Shown here one piece after another: positions 29,612-38,160 of a stretch of 64,000 bases of DNA (within the stretch, counting starts at the first letter, position 1; each line of letters starts with the position of its first letter). The position numbers and the translations under genes are program-made. Location: NCBI RefSeq assembly GCF_014648435.1, contig NZ_BMRC01000018.1, positions 1-64,000 of the forward strand, written 5' to 3'. Source of the stretch: Nonomuraea spiralis (GTDB lineage Bacteria > Actinomycetota > Actinomycetes > Streptosporangiales > Streptosporangiaceae). Below the pieces are notes generated by a model. The model saw only the letters and a program-made list of their open reading frames with translations, was not told the DNA's origin and did not search any database.

Positions 29612-30289
29612 ATGACATGTGTTCTGGTCGTCGAGGACGATCTGGTCATCAGGTCCGAACTGGTGGAGGCGCTTGCAGCGCAAGGCTATGAGGCGCTGCC
29701 GGCCGGGTCCGGAGCGGAGGCGCTGAACGAGGCGGATGAGCGTCAACCGGATCTCGTCCTACTGGATCTCGGCCTACCGGATGACGATGGAGTCGCGGTG
29801 TGCCGACGGCTGCGGTCAAGGGTGCCGGACACGGTGATCGTGGTTCTCACCGCCCGGACACAGGAGTTCGAGGTGGTCGTGGCTCTGGACGCGGGGGCTG
29901 ACGACTACCTGACCAAGCCGTTCCGGCTGACCGAGCTGATGGCCAGGATCCGGGCCCATCTGCGGCGGCGTGGCCCGGCACAGGGAGAGCGGATGCTGAC
30001 GGCCGGGCGCCTGCGGATGGACCTGCCCGCCCGCCGTGCCTATGTCGGCGAGGAAGAACTGGCGTTGCGGCCCAAGGAGTTCGATCTGCTGGCGGCGCTG
30101 GTGAGCCGCGCGGGTGAGGTGGTGACCCGCGAGCAGCTCATGGACGAGGTGTGGGACGAGAACTGGTTCGGGCCGACCAAGACGCTGGACGTGCACGTGT
30201 TCGCGCTGCGCCGCAAGCTGGCCGAGCACGGCGAACCGATGGAGCGGATCGTCACAGTGAGGGGCCGCGGCTACCGTTACGAGCCATGA
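29612..30289 (+). CDS. OmpR/PhoB-family response regulator
   Basis: 225 residues. Receiver domain 1-118 with acidic pair E8-D9-D10, phospho-acceptor D52 (LVLLDLGLPD), T80 and K102 (YLTKPFR). Winged-helix domain about 130-225 (ALRPKEFDLLAALVSRAGEV, VHVFALRRKLAEHG, IVTVRGRGYRYEP). It controls transcription when phosphorylated, most likely by the kinase gene that ends 19 bp away in convergent orientation. Probable targets are the genes with the 19-bp element (31621 and 38002). The start codon lies inside a perfect palindrome, ACACATG-A-CATGTGT (29608-29622), which could be autoregulatory. Confidence 0.92.
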   Translation: MTCVLVVEDDLVIRSELVEALAAQGYEALPAGSGAEALNEADERQPDLVLLDLGLPDDDGVAVCRRLRSRVPDTVIVVLTARTQEFEVVVALDAGADDYLTKPFRLTELMARIRAHLRRRGPAQGERMLTAGRLRMDLPARRAYVGEEELALRPKEFDLLAALVSRAGEVVTREQLMDEVWDENWFGPTKTLDVHVFALRRKLAEHGEPMERIVTVRGRGYRYEP

Positions 30290-30308
30290 CCCGCCGCCCG
30301 TCCGGCCG

Positions 30309-31598
30309 CTAGATGTCGTGGCCCGGGAGCAGCAGGCTGAACAGCGGGGGCTTGGCGCGGCTGAGTACCAGCCGGCCACCTTCGGCCTCGGCCAGTGACC
30401 GGGCCAGGGCGAGACCGATGCCGTGGCTGTGCCCGCTGGACCTGACGAACGGGTCGCTGTCCGGGGCCACGCCGGGCCCGTGATCGCTCACCTCGACGGC
30501 CATGCCGGGGCCCACGTCGGAGACGGTGACGGCGACCTCTCCCTGGCCGTGGCGCAGGGCGTTGTCGAGCAGGACTCGCAGGATCTGCCGGACGGCGGCG
30601 GGCTGGGCGGTCACCGGCGGCAGTGCGGGTTCCACGGTGATGGTCAGGCGGCGGCCCGCTTGGGCCAGCGGGCCGTGCCATTCTTGCCGGATCTCCTCCA
30701 TCAGCGCGTCCACGTCGAGTCGCTCGGCGGGCGTGCGGTTGTCCCGGCTGAGTCGTACGAGATCGTCGAGCACTTCCTGCAGCCGCTCGCCCCTGGTCAG
30801 CGCCGCCCGGACGGCCGGGGTCAGGTCCGTGCCGGGCCGGGACAGCGCCGATTCCAGGCCGAGCAGCAAGCCGGTCAGCCCGGTGCGCAACTGGTGGGAC
30901 ACGTCGGCGCTGAAGGCGCGCTCGCGGGCGAGCACGTCGCCGAGCCGGCGCGCCGTGGACTCCAGCGCCTGTGCGGCCTGGTCGGCCTCACGCAGCCCGG
31001 AGGGGGCGGCGCGGACGCTGAAGTCGCCGCCGCCGAGCGCCTGCGCCGCGGCGGTGAGCCGCTCCAAGGGGGCAGCGAGCCGCGCTGACTGGCGCACGGC
31101 CGCGCCCGCGGCCAGCGCGATCACGATCAGCGCCAGCCCGCCCATGAGCAGCCACGCCTGGTGGATACGCTGCTCGACCTCGGCGTTCGGCGTCGCCACC
31201 CGGATGATCAACGCGGGGCCCTCGTCGGAGGGGACGGGGGCGGACACCGCCAGGAAGCCGCCCTCCACCGCGTCGTGGACCCGGCCGTCCTTGCTGGAGG
31301 TGGCCAGGCCGGAGTAGGCGGGGCCGTTGCCGAACAGGCGGGCCCCGGACTTGGTGTAGCCGCCGATGGCCAGGTCGCCCGGCACTCCCGTCGGCAGTTT
31401 CAACGGCCCCCGCGGCTCGTCGGGGACGGCGGCCGCGACCCAGGCGGCGTCACGTTGCAGGGCCGCCACGGCCTGATCGTGGTAGAGGATGTTCACCGCG
31501 ATCGCCAGCGGCACCAGGAAGAGCGCGACGGCGACGGCGGTGACGCTGACGATCACCACCAGCACCCGCCGACGCAGCGGGACACCCTGCGCTGTCAC
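30309..31598 (-). CDS. Sensor histidine kinase
   Basis: 429-residue inner-membrane protein. Membrane helix 10-35, external sensor loop about 36-145 (AALQRDAAWVAAAVPDEPRG), second helix 148-170, HAMP linker, HisKA with H235 (FSADVSHQLRTGLTGL), and HATPase with N, G1 and G2 boxes (LLDNALRHG, VSDHGPGVAP, HGIGLALARSLAEAEGG). Partner of the response regulator encoded convergently with a 19-bp gap. Divergent from the lipoprotein gene, with only 85 bp between the starts, so the kinase may share the control region at 31621. Start GTG 31598. Confidence 0.9.
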   Translation of the reverse strand: MTAQGVPLRRRVLVVIVSVTAVAVALFLVPLAIAVNILYHDQAVAALQRDAAWVAAAVPDEPRGPLKLPTGVPGDLAIGGYTKSGARLFGNGPAYSGLATSSKDGRVHDAVEGGFLAVSAPVPSDEGPALIIRVATPNAEVEQRIHQAWLLMGGLALIVIALAAGAAVRQSARLAAPLERLTAAAQALGGGDFSVRAAPSGLREADQAAQALESTARRLGDVLARERAFSADVSHQLRTGLTGLLLGLESALSRPGTDLTPAVRAALTRGERLQEVLDDLVRLSRDNRTPAERLDVDALMEEIRQEWHGPLAQAGRRLTITVEPALPPVTAQPAAVRQILRVLLDNALRHGQGEVAVTVSDVGPGMAVEVSDHGPGVAPDSDPFVRSSGHSHGIGLALARSLAEAEGGRLVLSRAKPPLFSLLLPGHDI

Positions 31599-31620
31599 CC
31601 TTCCAGGGTGGCAGACGGCA

Positions 31621-31639
31621 GGTAAACGTCCCGCTAACC
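31621..31639 (+). promoter_or_regulatory. Candidate response-regulator operator (copy 1) and leaderless promoter
   Basis: GGTAAACGTCCCGCTAACC, two TAA-containing half sites. It lies 44 bp before the lipoprotein ATG. A -10-like TAGCGT at 31672-31677 is 6 bp before that ATG, so the transcript is probably leaderless. A 16/19 match occurs at 38002-38020 with the same 44-bp distance to its gene and the same 6-bp -10 spacing. Binding by the adjacent OmpR-type regulator is inference. Confidence 0.65.
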
Positions 31640-31683
31640 GGTTGCTGATCGGGCGCTTGCCGGCCTGTTCCTAGCGTGGAGAC

Positions 31684-32292
31684 ATGAAGGTACGGCGAAG
31701 CGTCATGGCCCTGGTCATGGCAGGGCTGGCGGCAGGCTGCTCGACAGTCACGCCCGCCCAGACCCAGGCCCAGCCCCAGACGCAGACACAGGTACAGGCG
31801 CCCGCGGGCAACGACACCCCGGCTCCGCAGCCCACGGAGTCGAACCCGCCGGGCGACATCCCGGACGACACGGTGTTCGTGGCCTACCGGCATCCCGGGC
31901 AACCGTATGAGGTGAAGGTGCCCGAAGGGTGGGCGCGCACGGACCTGCCCACCGGAGCGAGCTTCACCGACAAGCTCAACAGCATCCGCATCGAGACCAG
32001 GTCCGCCGCCTCCCCGCCGACCGAGGCGTCGGTCAGGAGCCAGGTCCACAGCATCGACATTCGCACAGTGGACACGGTGACAAGGAAGGGCGGAGAGGCG
32101 GTGCGGATCGTCTACCGCGCCGACAGCAGCCCCGACCCGGTCACCGGCAAGGTCGTCAAGGACGAGGTCGAGCGCTACGCCTTCTACCAGGCCGGGCACG
32201 AAGCGATCCTCACCCTGTCCGGGCCGGTCGGCGCCGACAACGTGGACCCGTGGCGCACGGTCTCCGACTCCTTCCACTGGACGGCGTCGTGA
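31684..32292 (+). CDS. Lipoprotein of the ABC/FtsX operon
   Basis: 202 residues. Signal peptide with lipobox LAAGC (Cys19), a Gln/Thr/Pro-rich linker (TQAQPQTQTQVQAP), then a compact domain (VFVAYRHPGQPYEVKVPEGW, RIVYRADSSPDPVTGK, WRTVSDSFHW) like the PsbP/LpqN-type domains of actinobacterial lipoproteins. It is anchored outside the membrane and is probably the external partner of the following FtsX-type transporter. Its stop overlaps the next gene's GTG by 4 bp. A -10 box 6 bp before the ATG suggests leaderless expression. Confidence 0.8.
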   Translation: MKVRRSVMALVMAGLAAGCSTVTPAQTQAQPQTQTQVQAPAGNDTPAPQPTESNPPGDIPDDTVFVAYRHPGQPYEVKVPEGWARTDLPTGASFTDKLNSIRIETRSAASPPTEASVRSQVHSIDIRTVDTVTRKGGEAVRIVYRADSSPDPVTGKVVKDEVERYAFYQAGHEAILTLSGPVGADNVDPWRTVSDSFHWTAS

Positions 32293-32942
32293 TCGTGCAG
32301 GCCGAAGAGCTCTACCGGTTCTACCGGTCGGGGGACGAGGAGACCCGGGCGCTGCGTGGCGTCAGCCTTGATGTCGCCGCGGGCGAGGTCGTGCTGGTCA
32401 GCGGACCGTCGGGGTCGGGCAAGTCCACGCTGCTGGCCTGCCTGGGCGGGCTGGACGACCCGGACGGCGGCACCGTCAGGGTGGACGGCCATCGCATCAG
32501 TCACCGGCCGGAGGCCGAGCGGGCCGCGCTGCGCGCCCGCCTGGTGGGCGTGCTGTTCCAGAGCGGCAACCTGATCGAGCACCTGACAGTGGCGGCCAAC
32601 GTCGACCTGGCCCAGCGGCTGGCGGGGCGGCGCGATCGTCGCCTGCGCGATGAGCTGCTGGACGGTCTGGGCCTGGCGGCCAGGGCGCGGGCGTGGCCGA
32701 GTGAGCTGTCCGGCGGCGAGTCGGCCCGCGCGGGGCTGGCAGTGGCGCTGGCCAACCGTCCGGCGCTGCTGCTGGCCGACGAGCCCACCGGCGAGCTCGA
32801 CCAGCACACCGAGGGGCCCGTACTACGGCTGATCCGCCGGCAGGCCGGCGAGCGGACCGCCGTGGTGATCGCCTCGCACAGCCCGGCCGTGCGGCGGCTG
32901 GCCGACCGCGTCCTGGAGCTGAAGGACGGCCGAGCGACATGA
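32289..32942 (+). CDS. ABC transporter ATPase (LolD/MacB type), first
   Basis: 217 residues: Walker A GPSGSGKST, Q-loop LFQSGNL, signature LSGGESARAGLA, Walker B LLLADEPTGELD, H-loop ASHSP. MacB/LolD ATPases power mechanotransmission permeases of the FtsX fold rather than ordinary transport. GTG 32289 overlaps the lipoprotein stop (GTGA), and its own stop overlaps the second ATPase gene (ATGA). The signature LSGGE in place of LSGGQ is a minor variation. With a second ATPase next door, the two may form a heterodimer. Confidence 0.9.
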   Translation: MIVQAEELYRFYRSGDEETRALRGVSLDVAAGEVVLVSGPSGSGKSTLLACLGGLDDPDGGTVRVDGHRISHRPEAERAALRARLVGVLFQSGNLIEHLTVAANVDLAQRLAGRRDRRLRDELLDGLGLAARARAWPSELSGGESARAGLAVALANRPALLLADEPTGELDQHTEGPVLRLIRRQAGERTAVVIASHSPAVRRLADRVLELKDGRAT

Positions 32943-33616
32943 CCACGGAGGCCAAGGACCGGGCAGCGGGCATGGCCGCGCTGGTCACCTGCCAAGGTCT
33001 GGCCCGCTCGTACGGCAAGGGAGCGAACGCCCTGGTCGCCGTGCACAGCGTCACCTGCGAGCTGCGACCGGGACAGCAGGTCGCGATCACCGGCCCGTCG
33101 GGGTCGGGCAAGACGACGCTGCTGCACCTGCTGGCCGGGCTGGACCGGCCCACGGCAGGCCGGATCGCCTGGCCCGCCCTCGACGACCGCCCGCGCGGCC
33201 GCGTCGGCGTGGTGTTCCAAGGGCCCAGCCTGCTGCCCCCGCTCAACGTCGCGGAGAACGTCGCGCTGCCGCTGATCATCGCGGGTGTCGAGGATGCCGA
33301 GGCCAAGGAACGGGCGCTGATCGCGCTGGCCACGATCGGGCTGGCCGGCCTGGCCGGGTCGCTGCCCGAAGAGCTGTCGGGCGGGCAGGCGCAGCGCGTC
33401 GCGGTCGCCCGCGTGCTGGCCGCCGAGCCGCGCCTGATCATCGCGGACGAGCCCACGGCACAACTCGACTCGGACCTGGCCCGCAGAGTGGTGGACCTGC
33501 TCGTCGGGGTGGCCTCCCGGCTGGAGGCGGCCCTCGTGGTGGCCACGCACGACCCGCTGGTCGCGGCGCGGCTGCCCGCTACCTGGACCATGAGCGACGG
33601 AGCTCTCACATGTTGA
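32939..33616 (+). CDS. ABC transporter ATPase (LolD/MacB type), second
   Basis: 225 residues with Walker A GPSGSGKTT, Q-loop VFQGPSLL, signature LSGGQAQRVAVARVL, Walker B LIIADEPTAQLD and H-loop ATHDP, all intact. It overlaps the first ATPase by 4 bp and the permease by 7 bp. Two ATPases with one large permease suggest a heterodimeric motor for the FtsX-type protein. Confidence 0.9.
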   Translation: MTTEAKDRAAGMAALVTCQGLARSYGKGANALVAVHSVTCELRPGQQVAITGPSGSGKTTLLHLLAGLDRPTAGRIAWPALDDRPRGRVGVVFQGPSLLPPLNVAENVALPLIIAGVEDAEAKERALIALATIGLAGLAGSLPEELSGGQAQRVAVARVLAAEPRLIIADEPTAQLDSDLARRVVDLLVGVASRLEAALVVATHDPLVAARLPATWTMSDGALTC

Positions 33617-36135
33617 TCCTCATCTGGCTGCGCGGCCTGCTGACCCGCCGGACGGGCAGGCTCGCCGCAGTCGCGGCGGGCATCGCGCTCGCCGTGGCGC
33701 TTCCCGCCGCGCTCGGCGCGTTCCTCGCGACCGCGAAGGCCACCATGACGGCCCGCTCGATCCAGCGGGTGGCCGTCGACTGGCAGGTGGAGCAGCAGCC
33801 CGGCCAGACCGTGTCCGTTCCGATGCCCGGCACGTCCCGGCCGGTGAGCTTCGCCAGGATCGACGGCTTGGAGTCCCGGCAGGCCGGGCAGACGCTGACC
33901 ACGGGCGCGGGCCAGGTCCTCGGGCTGCCCGCCGACTACGCCGCCACCTTCCCCGGCGAGCTGCGCCTGCTCGCCGGCAGGCCAAATGGGCCGCTGCTGG
34001 CCCAGCAGACCGCCGCCAACCTGCACGCCCAGCCCGGAGCCAGTGTCACCGTGCGCCGTCCGGGGCTGCCGGACGCGACGGTGGCGGTCACCGGGGTGGT
34101 GGAGCTGCCCGCCGCCGACTCGCTGTTCCAGCGCGTCGGAGCACCGCCCGGCGCGCAGCCGCAGGCGCCCCCGGACAACGTGCTGCTGCTGCCGGACAGC
34201 GACTGGCACCGGCTGTTCGACAGCATCCCGCGCGACCGGGTGCGCACCCAGTTCCACGTCCGCATCGACCACCGGCTGCCGCCCGATCCTGCCGCCGCCT
34301 ACACCTCGGTCACGGGGCAGGCGCGCAACCTGGAGGAGCGCATGGCGGGCAGCGGCCTGGTCGGAGACAACCTCGGCGCGGCCCTGGACGCCGCCCGCGA
34401 GGACGCCCTGTACTCCCAGGTGCTGTTCCTGTTCCTGGGAGCGCCGGCGGTCGTGCTCGCGGCCCTGCTCGCCGGTCTCGTGACCCGCGCCGGGGCGCCA
34501 CGGCGGATGGCCGATCAAGCGTTGCTGCGTACCAGGGGCGCCTCCAAGGGCACGCTGGTGCGGCTCGCGCTGGCCGAGACGGCGCTGGTGGGCGTGGCAG
34601 GAGTGCTGGCGGGCCTGGGGCTGGCCGCGCTGGCCGGGCGGGCGCTGTTCGGGTCGGCGAACGTGTCGTGGTGGGCGGCCGCTCTGGGACTGCTGGTCGC
34701 GGCCGTCACCGTGCTGCCGCCCACGCTGCGCGCCACCACCGTGGCGGCAGCTCGCCGTCCGGTCGGCGGATCGCGCCGATCGCCCGCCTGGTTGCGGTAC
34801 GGGCTGGACCTGTGGCTGCTGGCCGGATCCGCGGTGATCTTCTGGATCACCAGCAAGAACGGCTACCAGCTCGTCCTGGTCCCCGAGGGCCTGCCCCAGC
34901 TGTCGGTCGACTACTGGGCCTTCGCCGGACCGGCCCTGCTGTGGACCGGCGCGGGCCTGCTGATCTGGCGCCTGACCAGGACGCTGCCCATCACCTGGGC
35001 GGTCCGGCCGCTGACCGGGGGCCTGGCGGGCACCGTCTCGGCGATGCTGACGCGCCAGCGCGCCCCGCTGGCACGGGCGGCCACCCTGGCCGCGCTGGCC
35101 GTCGCGTTCGCCGTCTCCACCTCCGTGTTCGACACGACCTACCGCCAGCAGGCCCAGGTGGACGCGGAGCTGACCAACGGCGCCGACGTCACCGTCTCCC
35201 AGACCAGGGCGACGGCGCAGCAGTTGGCGGCAGTGCCCGGCGTCGGGCGGGTGGAGCCGTTGCAACACCGCTTCGCCTACGTCGGCTCCGACCTGCAGGA
35301 CCTGTACGGCATCCGCCCCTCCACCGTGCGCCTGCACGACGCCTACGTCTCCGGCGGCACCGCCCGCGAGATCCTCGACCGGCTCGCCCGGCAACCCGAC
35401 GCGCTTCTGGTCAGCCAGGAGACCGTCAACGACTTCCAGCTTCACCTCGGCGACCAGGTGCGGCTGCGGACCGAGAACGGCAGGACCGTCCCCTTCCACT
35501 ACGCCGGCGTCATCACCGAGTTCCCGACCGCGCCCCGCGACAGCTTCCTCGTAGCCAACGCCTCCTACCTGGCCCGCACCATGCCCACCGACACCATGTA
35601 CCTGATCAGCGCCGACGGAGCCCAGCCGAGGCAGGTCGCCGCCGCGCTTCGCGGCAGGCTCGGGCCGACGGCGAAGGTCACCGACGTGCAGACCACGCGC
35701 CAGGTCGTCGGCAGCAGCCTCACCGCCGTGGACCTGGCCGGCCTGACAACCATCGAACTCGGCTACGCGCTGGCGCTGGCGGCCCTGGCCACCGGTCTGC
35801 TGCTGGCACTCGGCTTCGCCGAGCGGCGCCGCACCTACGCGCTGGCCCGGGTGCTGGGGGCGACCCCGCGACAGCTGGGCTCGTTCGTGTGGGCCGAGGT
35901 GGCCCTGGTCGGGGTGGCCGCGGCCGTGCTCGGGACACTGTGCGGATGGGCGCTGTCGAGGATGCTGGTGACCGTGCTCAGCGGGGTGTTCGACCCGCCT
36001 CCCGACGCGCTGGCCGTGCCGTGGGCGTACCTGGCCGTGCTGGGCGTCCTCGGCGTCGCGGCGTTGCTGGCAGCCGGGGCGGCGACGGTACGGACCGCCC
36101 GCCGGCCGCCGATGACCGTGCTGCGCGACCTGTGA
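33610..36135 (+). CDS. FtsX-like permease (MacB/FtsX superfamily)
   Basis: 841 residues in the membrane. First helix at 12-37 (RLAAVAAGIALAVALPAALG), a large external domain to about 270, a bundle of helices (about 270-520), a second external domain (about 520-700; VSQTRATAQQLAAVPGVGRV), then the terminal three FtsX helices (TIELGYALALAALATGLLLA, LGATPRQLGSFVWAEVALVG). This is the ten-helix duplicated type. By family it couples ATP hydrolysis to extraction or export of lipids, peptides or antibiotics, or to envelope stress response. Two-component control and the lipoprotein partner favour antibiotic or envelope sensing and detoxification; the substrate is unknown. Confidence 0.88.
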   Translation: MLILIWLRGLLTRRTGRLAAVAAGIALAVALPAALGAFLATAKATMTARSIQRVAVDWQVEQQPGQTVSVPMPGTSRPVSFARIDGLESRQAGQTLTTGAGQVLGLPADYAATFPGELRLLAGRPNGPLLAQQTAANLHAQPGASVTVRRPGLPDATVAVTGVVELPAADSLFQRVGAPPGAQPQAPPDNVLLLPDSDWHRLFDSIPRDRVRTQFHVRIDHRLPPDPAAAYTSVTGQARNLEERMAGSGLVGDNLGAALDAAREDALYSQVLFLFLGAPAVVLAALLAGLVTRAGAPRRMADQALLRTRGASKGTLVRLALAETALVGVAGVLAGLGLAALAGRALFGSANVSWWAAALGLLVAAVTVLPPTLRATTVAAARRPVGGSRRSPAWLRYGLDLWLLAGSAVIFWITSKNGYQLVLVPEGLPQLSVDYWAFAGPALLWTGAGLLIWRLTRTLPITWAVRPLTGGLAGTVSAMLTRQRAPLARAATLAALAVAFAVSTSVFDTTYRQQAQVDAELTNGADVTVSQTRATAQQLAAVPGVGRVEPLQHRFAYVGSDLQDLYGIRPSTVRLHDAYVSGGTAREILDRLARQPDALLVSQETVNDFQLHLGDQVRLRTENGRTVPFHYAGVITEFPTAPRDSFLVANASYLARTMPTDTMYLISADGAQPRQVAAALRGRLGPTAKVTDVQTTRQVVGSSLTAVDLAGLTTIELGYALALAALATGLLLALGFAERRRTYALARVLGATPRQLGSFVWAEVALVGVAAAVLGTLCGWALSRMLVTVLSGVFDPPPDALAVPWAYLAVLGVLGVAALLAAGAATVRTARRPPMTVLRDL

Positions 36136-36139
36136 CCCA

Positions 36140-37957
36140 TCAGCGGCCCTTCTCCAGCTCGGCCAGGAGCTCGGTCCAGCACCGGCCGACGACCTCAGGG
36201 GTGTAGCGCTGTGAGGTGGTCAGCGCGGCCGTGCCCATCGTGCGGCGACCGGCCTCGTGGTCGATGAGCAGCCCGATCGCCGCGGCCAGGGCGGTGACGT
36301 GCTGCCGCGGGACGAGCAACCCGTCGTGGCCGTGGGTGATGATCTCGCCCGGCCCGTCCGGACAGTCGAAGGCGACCACCGGCACCCCCTTGCTCAGTGC
36401 CTCCAGAACCGTCATCGGGAATCCTTCGCGGCGGGAGCTGAGCACGAAGATCGAGGCGTCGTCGAGTTCGGCGCCGACGTCCGCAGAGGGTCCGGGGAAC
36501 TCGGCCGTGCGGGACAGGCCGAGCTCGTCGGTCAGCTTGAGCAGGCGGGCGCGCTCGGGTCCTGAGCCGACGATGCGCAGCCTCCAGCCGGGACGGGCGG
36601 CACTGACCTGTTCCCAGGCGCGCAGGAGCAGGTCGAAGCCCTTGACCTTGGCCAGGCGGCCGATCGCGACGACGGTCTCGGCGTTCAGCGGGGAGGGGCC
36701 GCCGGTGAGAGGTGGCGTGGCGTTGGCGATGCGCAGCAGGTGCCGCGGCGCGCGCGGGCCCAGTGCCACCCGGTAGGCGCCCAGATCGGCCTCCGTCAGG
36801 GTGACGAGCGCGTCGAGCCTGCCGTATCTGCGGGCGATCAGGTCCCGGACGGCGGGCTTGTGGGAACCGAGGCCGGTGTGCTCCTGCCCGATCGTGATGA
36901 CGCCCGGCGGGGCCAGCAGGGCGGCGGCCAGGTTGAGGCCGGGGCGCGTGGTGATCAGGACACCGGTGCGCAAGCCACGTAGGAAACGCAGCAGAGCCAG
37001 ATCGGTACGCAGGTCGAACCTGTCGTAGGCGGCCTCCTGCCGCGGAATGAGCCTGCTGCGGAGCAGCCGCGCACGCAGTGCGCCGTGAGGCCGGTGGCCT
37101 GCGCGGTCGTCCAGGAAGGTGATGCGAACGCCGGGCGGCACCTCGAAGAAGGGCTCCTCCCTGGTCCTGGTGACACTGACGATCTCGACGTCATGATGGG
37201 CCGCCAGCATACCGGCGAGGTTGAAGGCGGTCCTGATGGTGCCACCCATGCCGTACGCGTGCAGCAGGAGGATCTTCACCTGCCGGGTGCTGCGCGGACC
37301 GGCCCTGCGCGCCCTGCGGCCGTTGTCCGCCCGCAGCAGGAGTACCCCGAGCCGTCGCGCGTTGACGGTCAGGTGGACGGCAGCCGGGGTGAGGATGATC
37401 GAGCCCAGGGTGTCGCTGGGATAGTGCGCCCCGAGGTAGACCCTCGCGGTCATCTGACCCGCCACGAGCAGTGCGCCCGCCACCACTACGAGCCGGAAGA
37501 GGCGGGTCTTCCTGGCCAGCAGCGCCCCGGCCACCACGATCGACAGGGTCAGGCACACATGACCGCTGGGAAAGCTGTCAGAACCGAGCTCCCGCACCAG
37601 AGCGTCCACCGCCGGAGGCCGGGGACGGGCGACGACCACCTTGACCAGCGCGCCCACGCCCCACCCCGCCGCGATCACCGCCAGTACGCCCATGGCGGCG
37701 CGAGTCCGTCCCGTGACGGCGACACCCACGACGAGGAGGACGGCCAGGACCGTGCCCACGACGGTGCCGAAGCCCACGTTCAGGACCTGCGCCATCGCGG
37801 TGAGCCATGGGCCGCGCAGCGACTGCACCGCCTGGCTCACTCTCACGTCCACCGCTGTCCACCCCGGCGTGCGCGCGGCGAAGCCGACGACCACCCCCAG
37901 GCCCAGGAGAGCCGCGGAGACCGGCACCGGGACGGTCGTTGTGCTGCCTGATCTCAT
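36140..37957 (-). CDS. PAP2 phosphatase-glycosyltransferase (GT4) fusion
   Basis: 605 residues from ATG 37957. Residues 1-215 are a membrane PAP2 domain with the three phosphatase motifs: KVVVARPRP (K106), PSGH (130-133) and R172...H178YPSD. Residues about 227-605 are a GT-B glycosyltransferase of GT4 type (LLHAYGMGGTIRTAFNLAGM, VVAIGRLAKVKGFDLLLRAW, IVGSGPERARLLKL, VLSSRREGFPMTVLEALSKG). Both act on lipid-linked sugars or wall glycopolymers, so recycling a polyprenyl-phosphate carrier while adding sugars is plausible. The start is fixed by a promoter with the same geometry as the lipoprotein operon: -10-like TACCGT 6 bp before the ATG. The stop is 4 bp from that of the convergent permease. 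Confidence 0.85.
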   Translation of the reverse strand: MRSGSTTTVPVPVSAALLGLGVVVGFAARTPGWTAVDVRVSQAVQSLRGPWLTAMAQVLNVGFGTVVGTVLAVLLVVGVAVTGRTRAAMGVLAVIAAGWGVGALVKVVVARPRPPAVDALVRELGSDSFPSGHVCLTLSIVVAGALLARKTRLFRLVVVAGALLVAGQMTARVYLGAHYPSDTLGSIILTPAAVHLTVNARRLGVLLLRADNGRRARRAGPRSTRQVKILLLHAYGMGGTIRTAFNLAGMLAAHHDVEIVSVTRTREEPFFEVPPGVRITFLDDRAGHRPHGALRARLLRSRLIPRQEAAYDRFDLRTDLALLRFLRGLRTGVLITTRPGLNLAAALLAPPGVITIGQEHTGLGSHKPAVRDLIARRYGRLDALVTLTEADLGAYRVALGPRAPRHLLRIANATPPLTGGPSPLNAETVVAIGRLAKVKGFDLLLRAWEQVSAARPGWRLRIVGSGPERARLLKLTDELGLSRTAEFPGPSADVGAELDDASIFVLSSRREGFPMTVLEALSKGVPVVAFDCPDGPGEIITHGHDGLLVPRQHVTALAAAIGLLIDHEAGRRTMGTAALTTSQRYTPEVVGRCWTELLAELEKGR

Positions 37958-38001
37958 GAACGCACGGTAGAGAGAGGCGTGACAGCGCCCGCTCAGCACT
38001 C

Positions 38002-38020
38002 GGTTAGCGCGGCGCTTACC
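38002..38020 (-). promoter_or_regulatory. Candidate response-regulator operator (copy 2)
   Basis: On the minus strand GGTAAGCGCCGCGCTAACC, matching 16 of 19 positions of the element at 31621. The distance to the PAP2-GT start codon is 44 bp, exactly as for copy 1, with a TACCGT -10-like box 6 bp before the ATG. Conserved sequence plus conserved spacing makes a shared regulator likely. Confidence 0.65.
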
Positions 38021-38160
38021 TTCCCGCGCGCGCAGGCCGGAGCAGATACGGGGTTCCGGCCAGGATTAACCCCACGTTGTGGTCCGCCGAACCTGCCGCT
38101 GTCCCGCGTCTCCGCAGACTGAGTGCGTCAGTACGACGTCAATGCATCGGAGATATTTCA

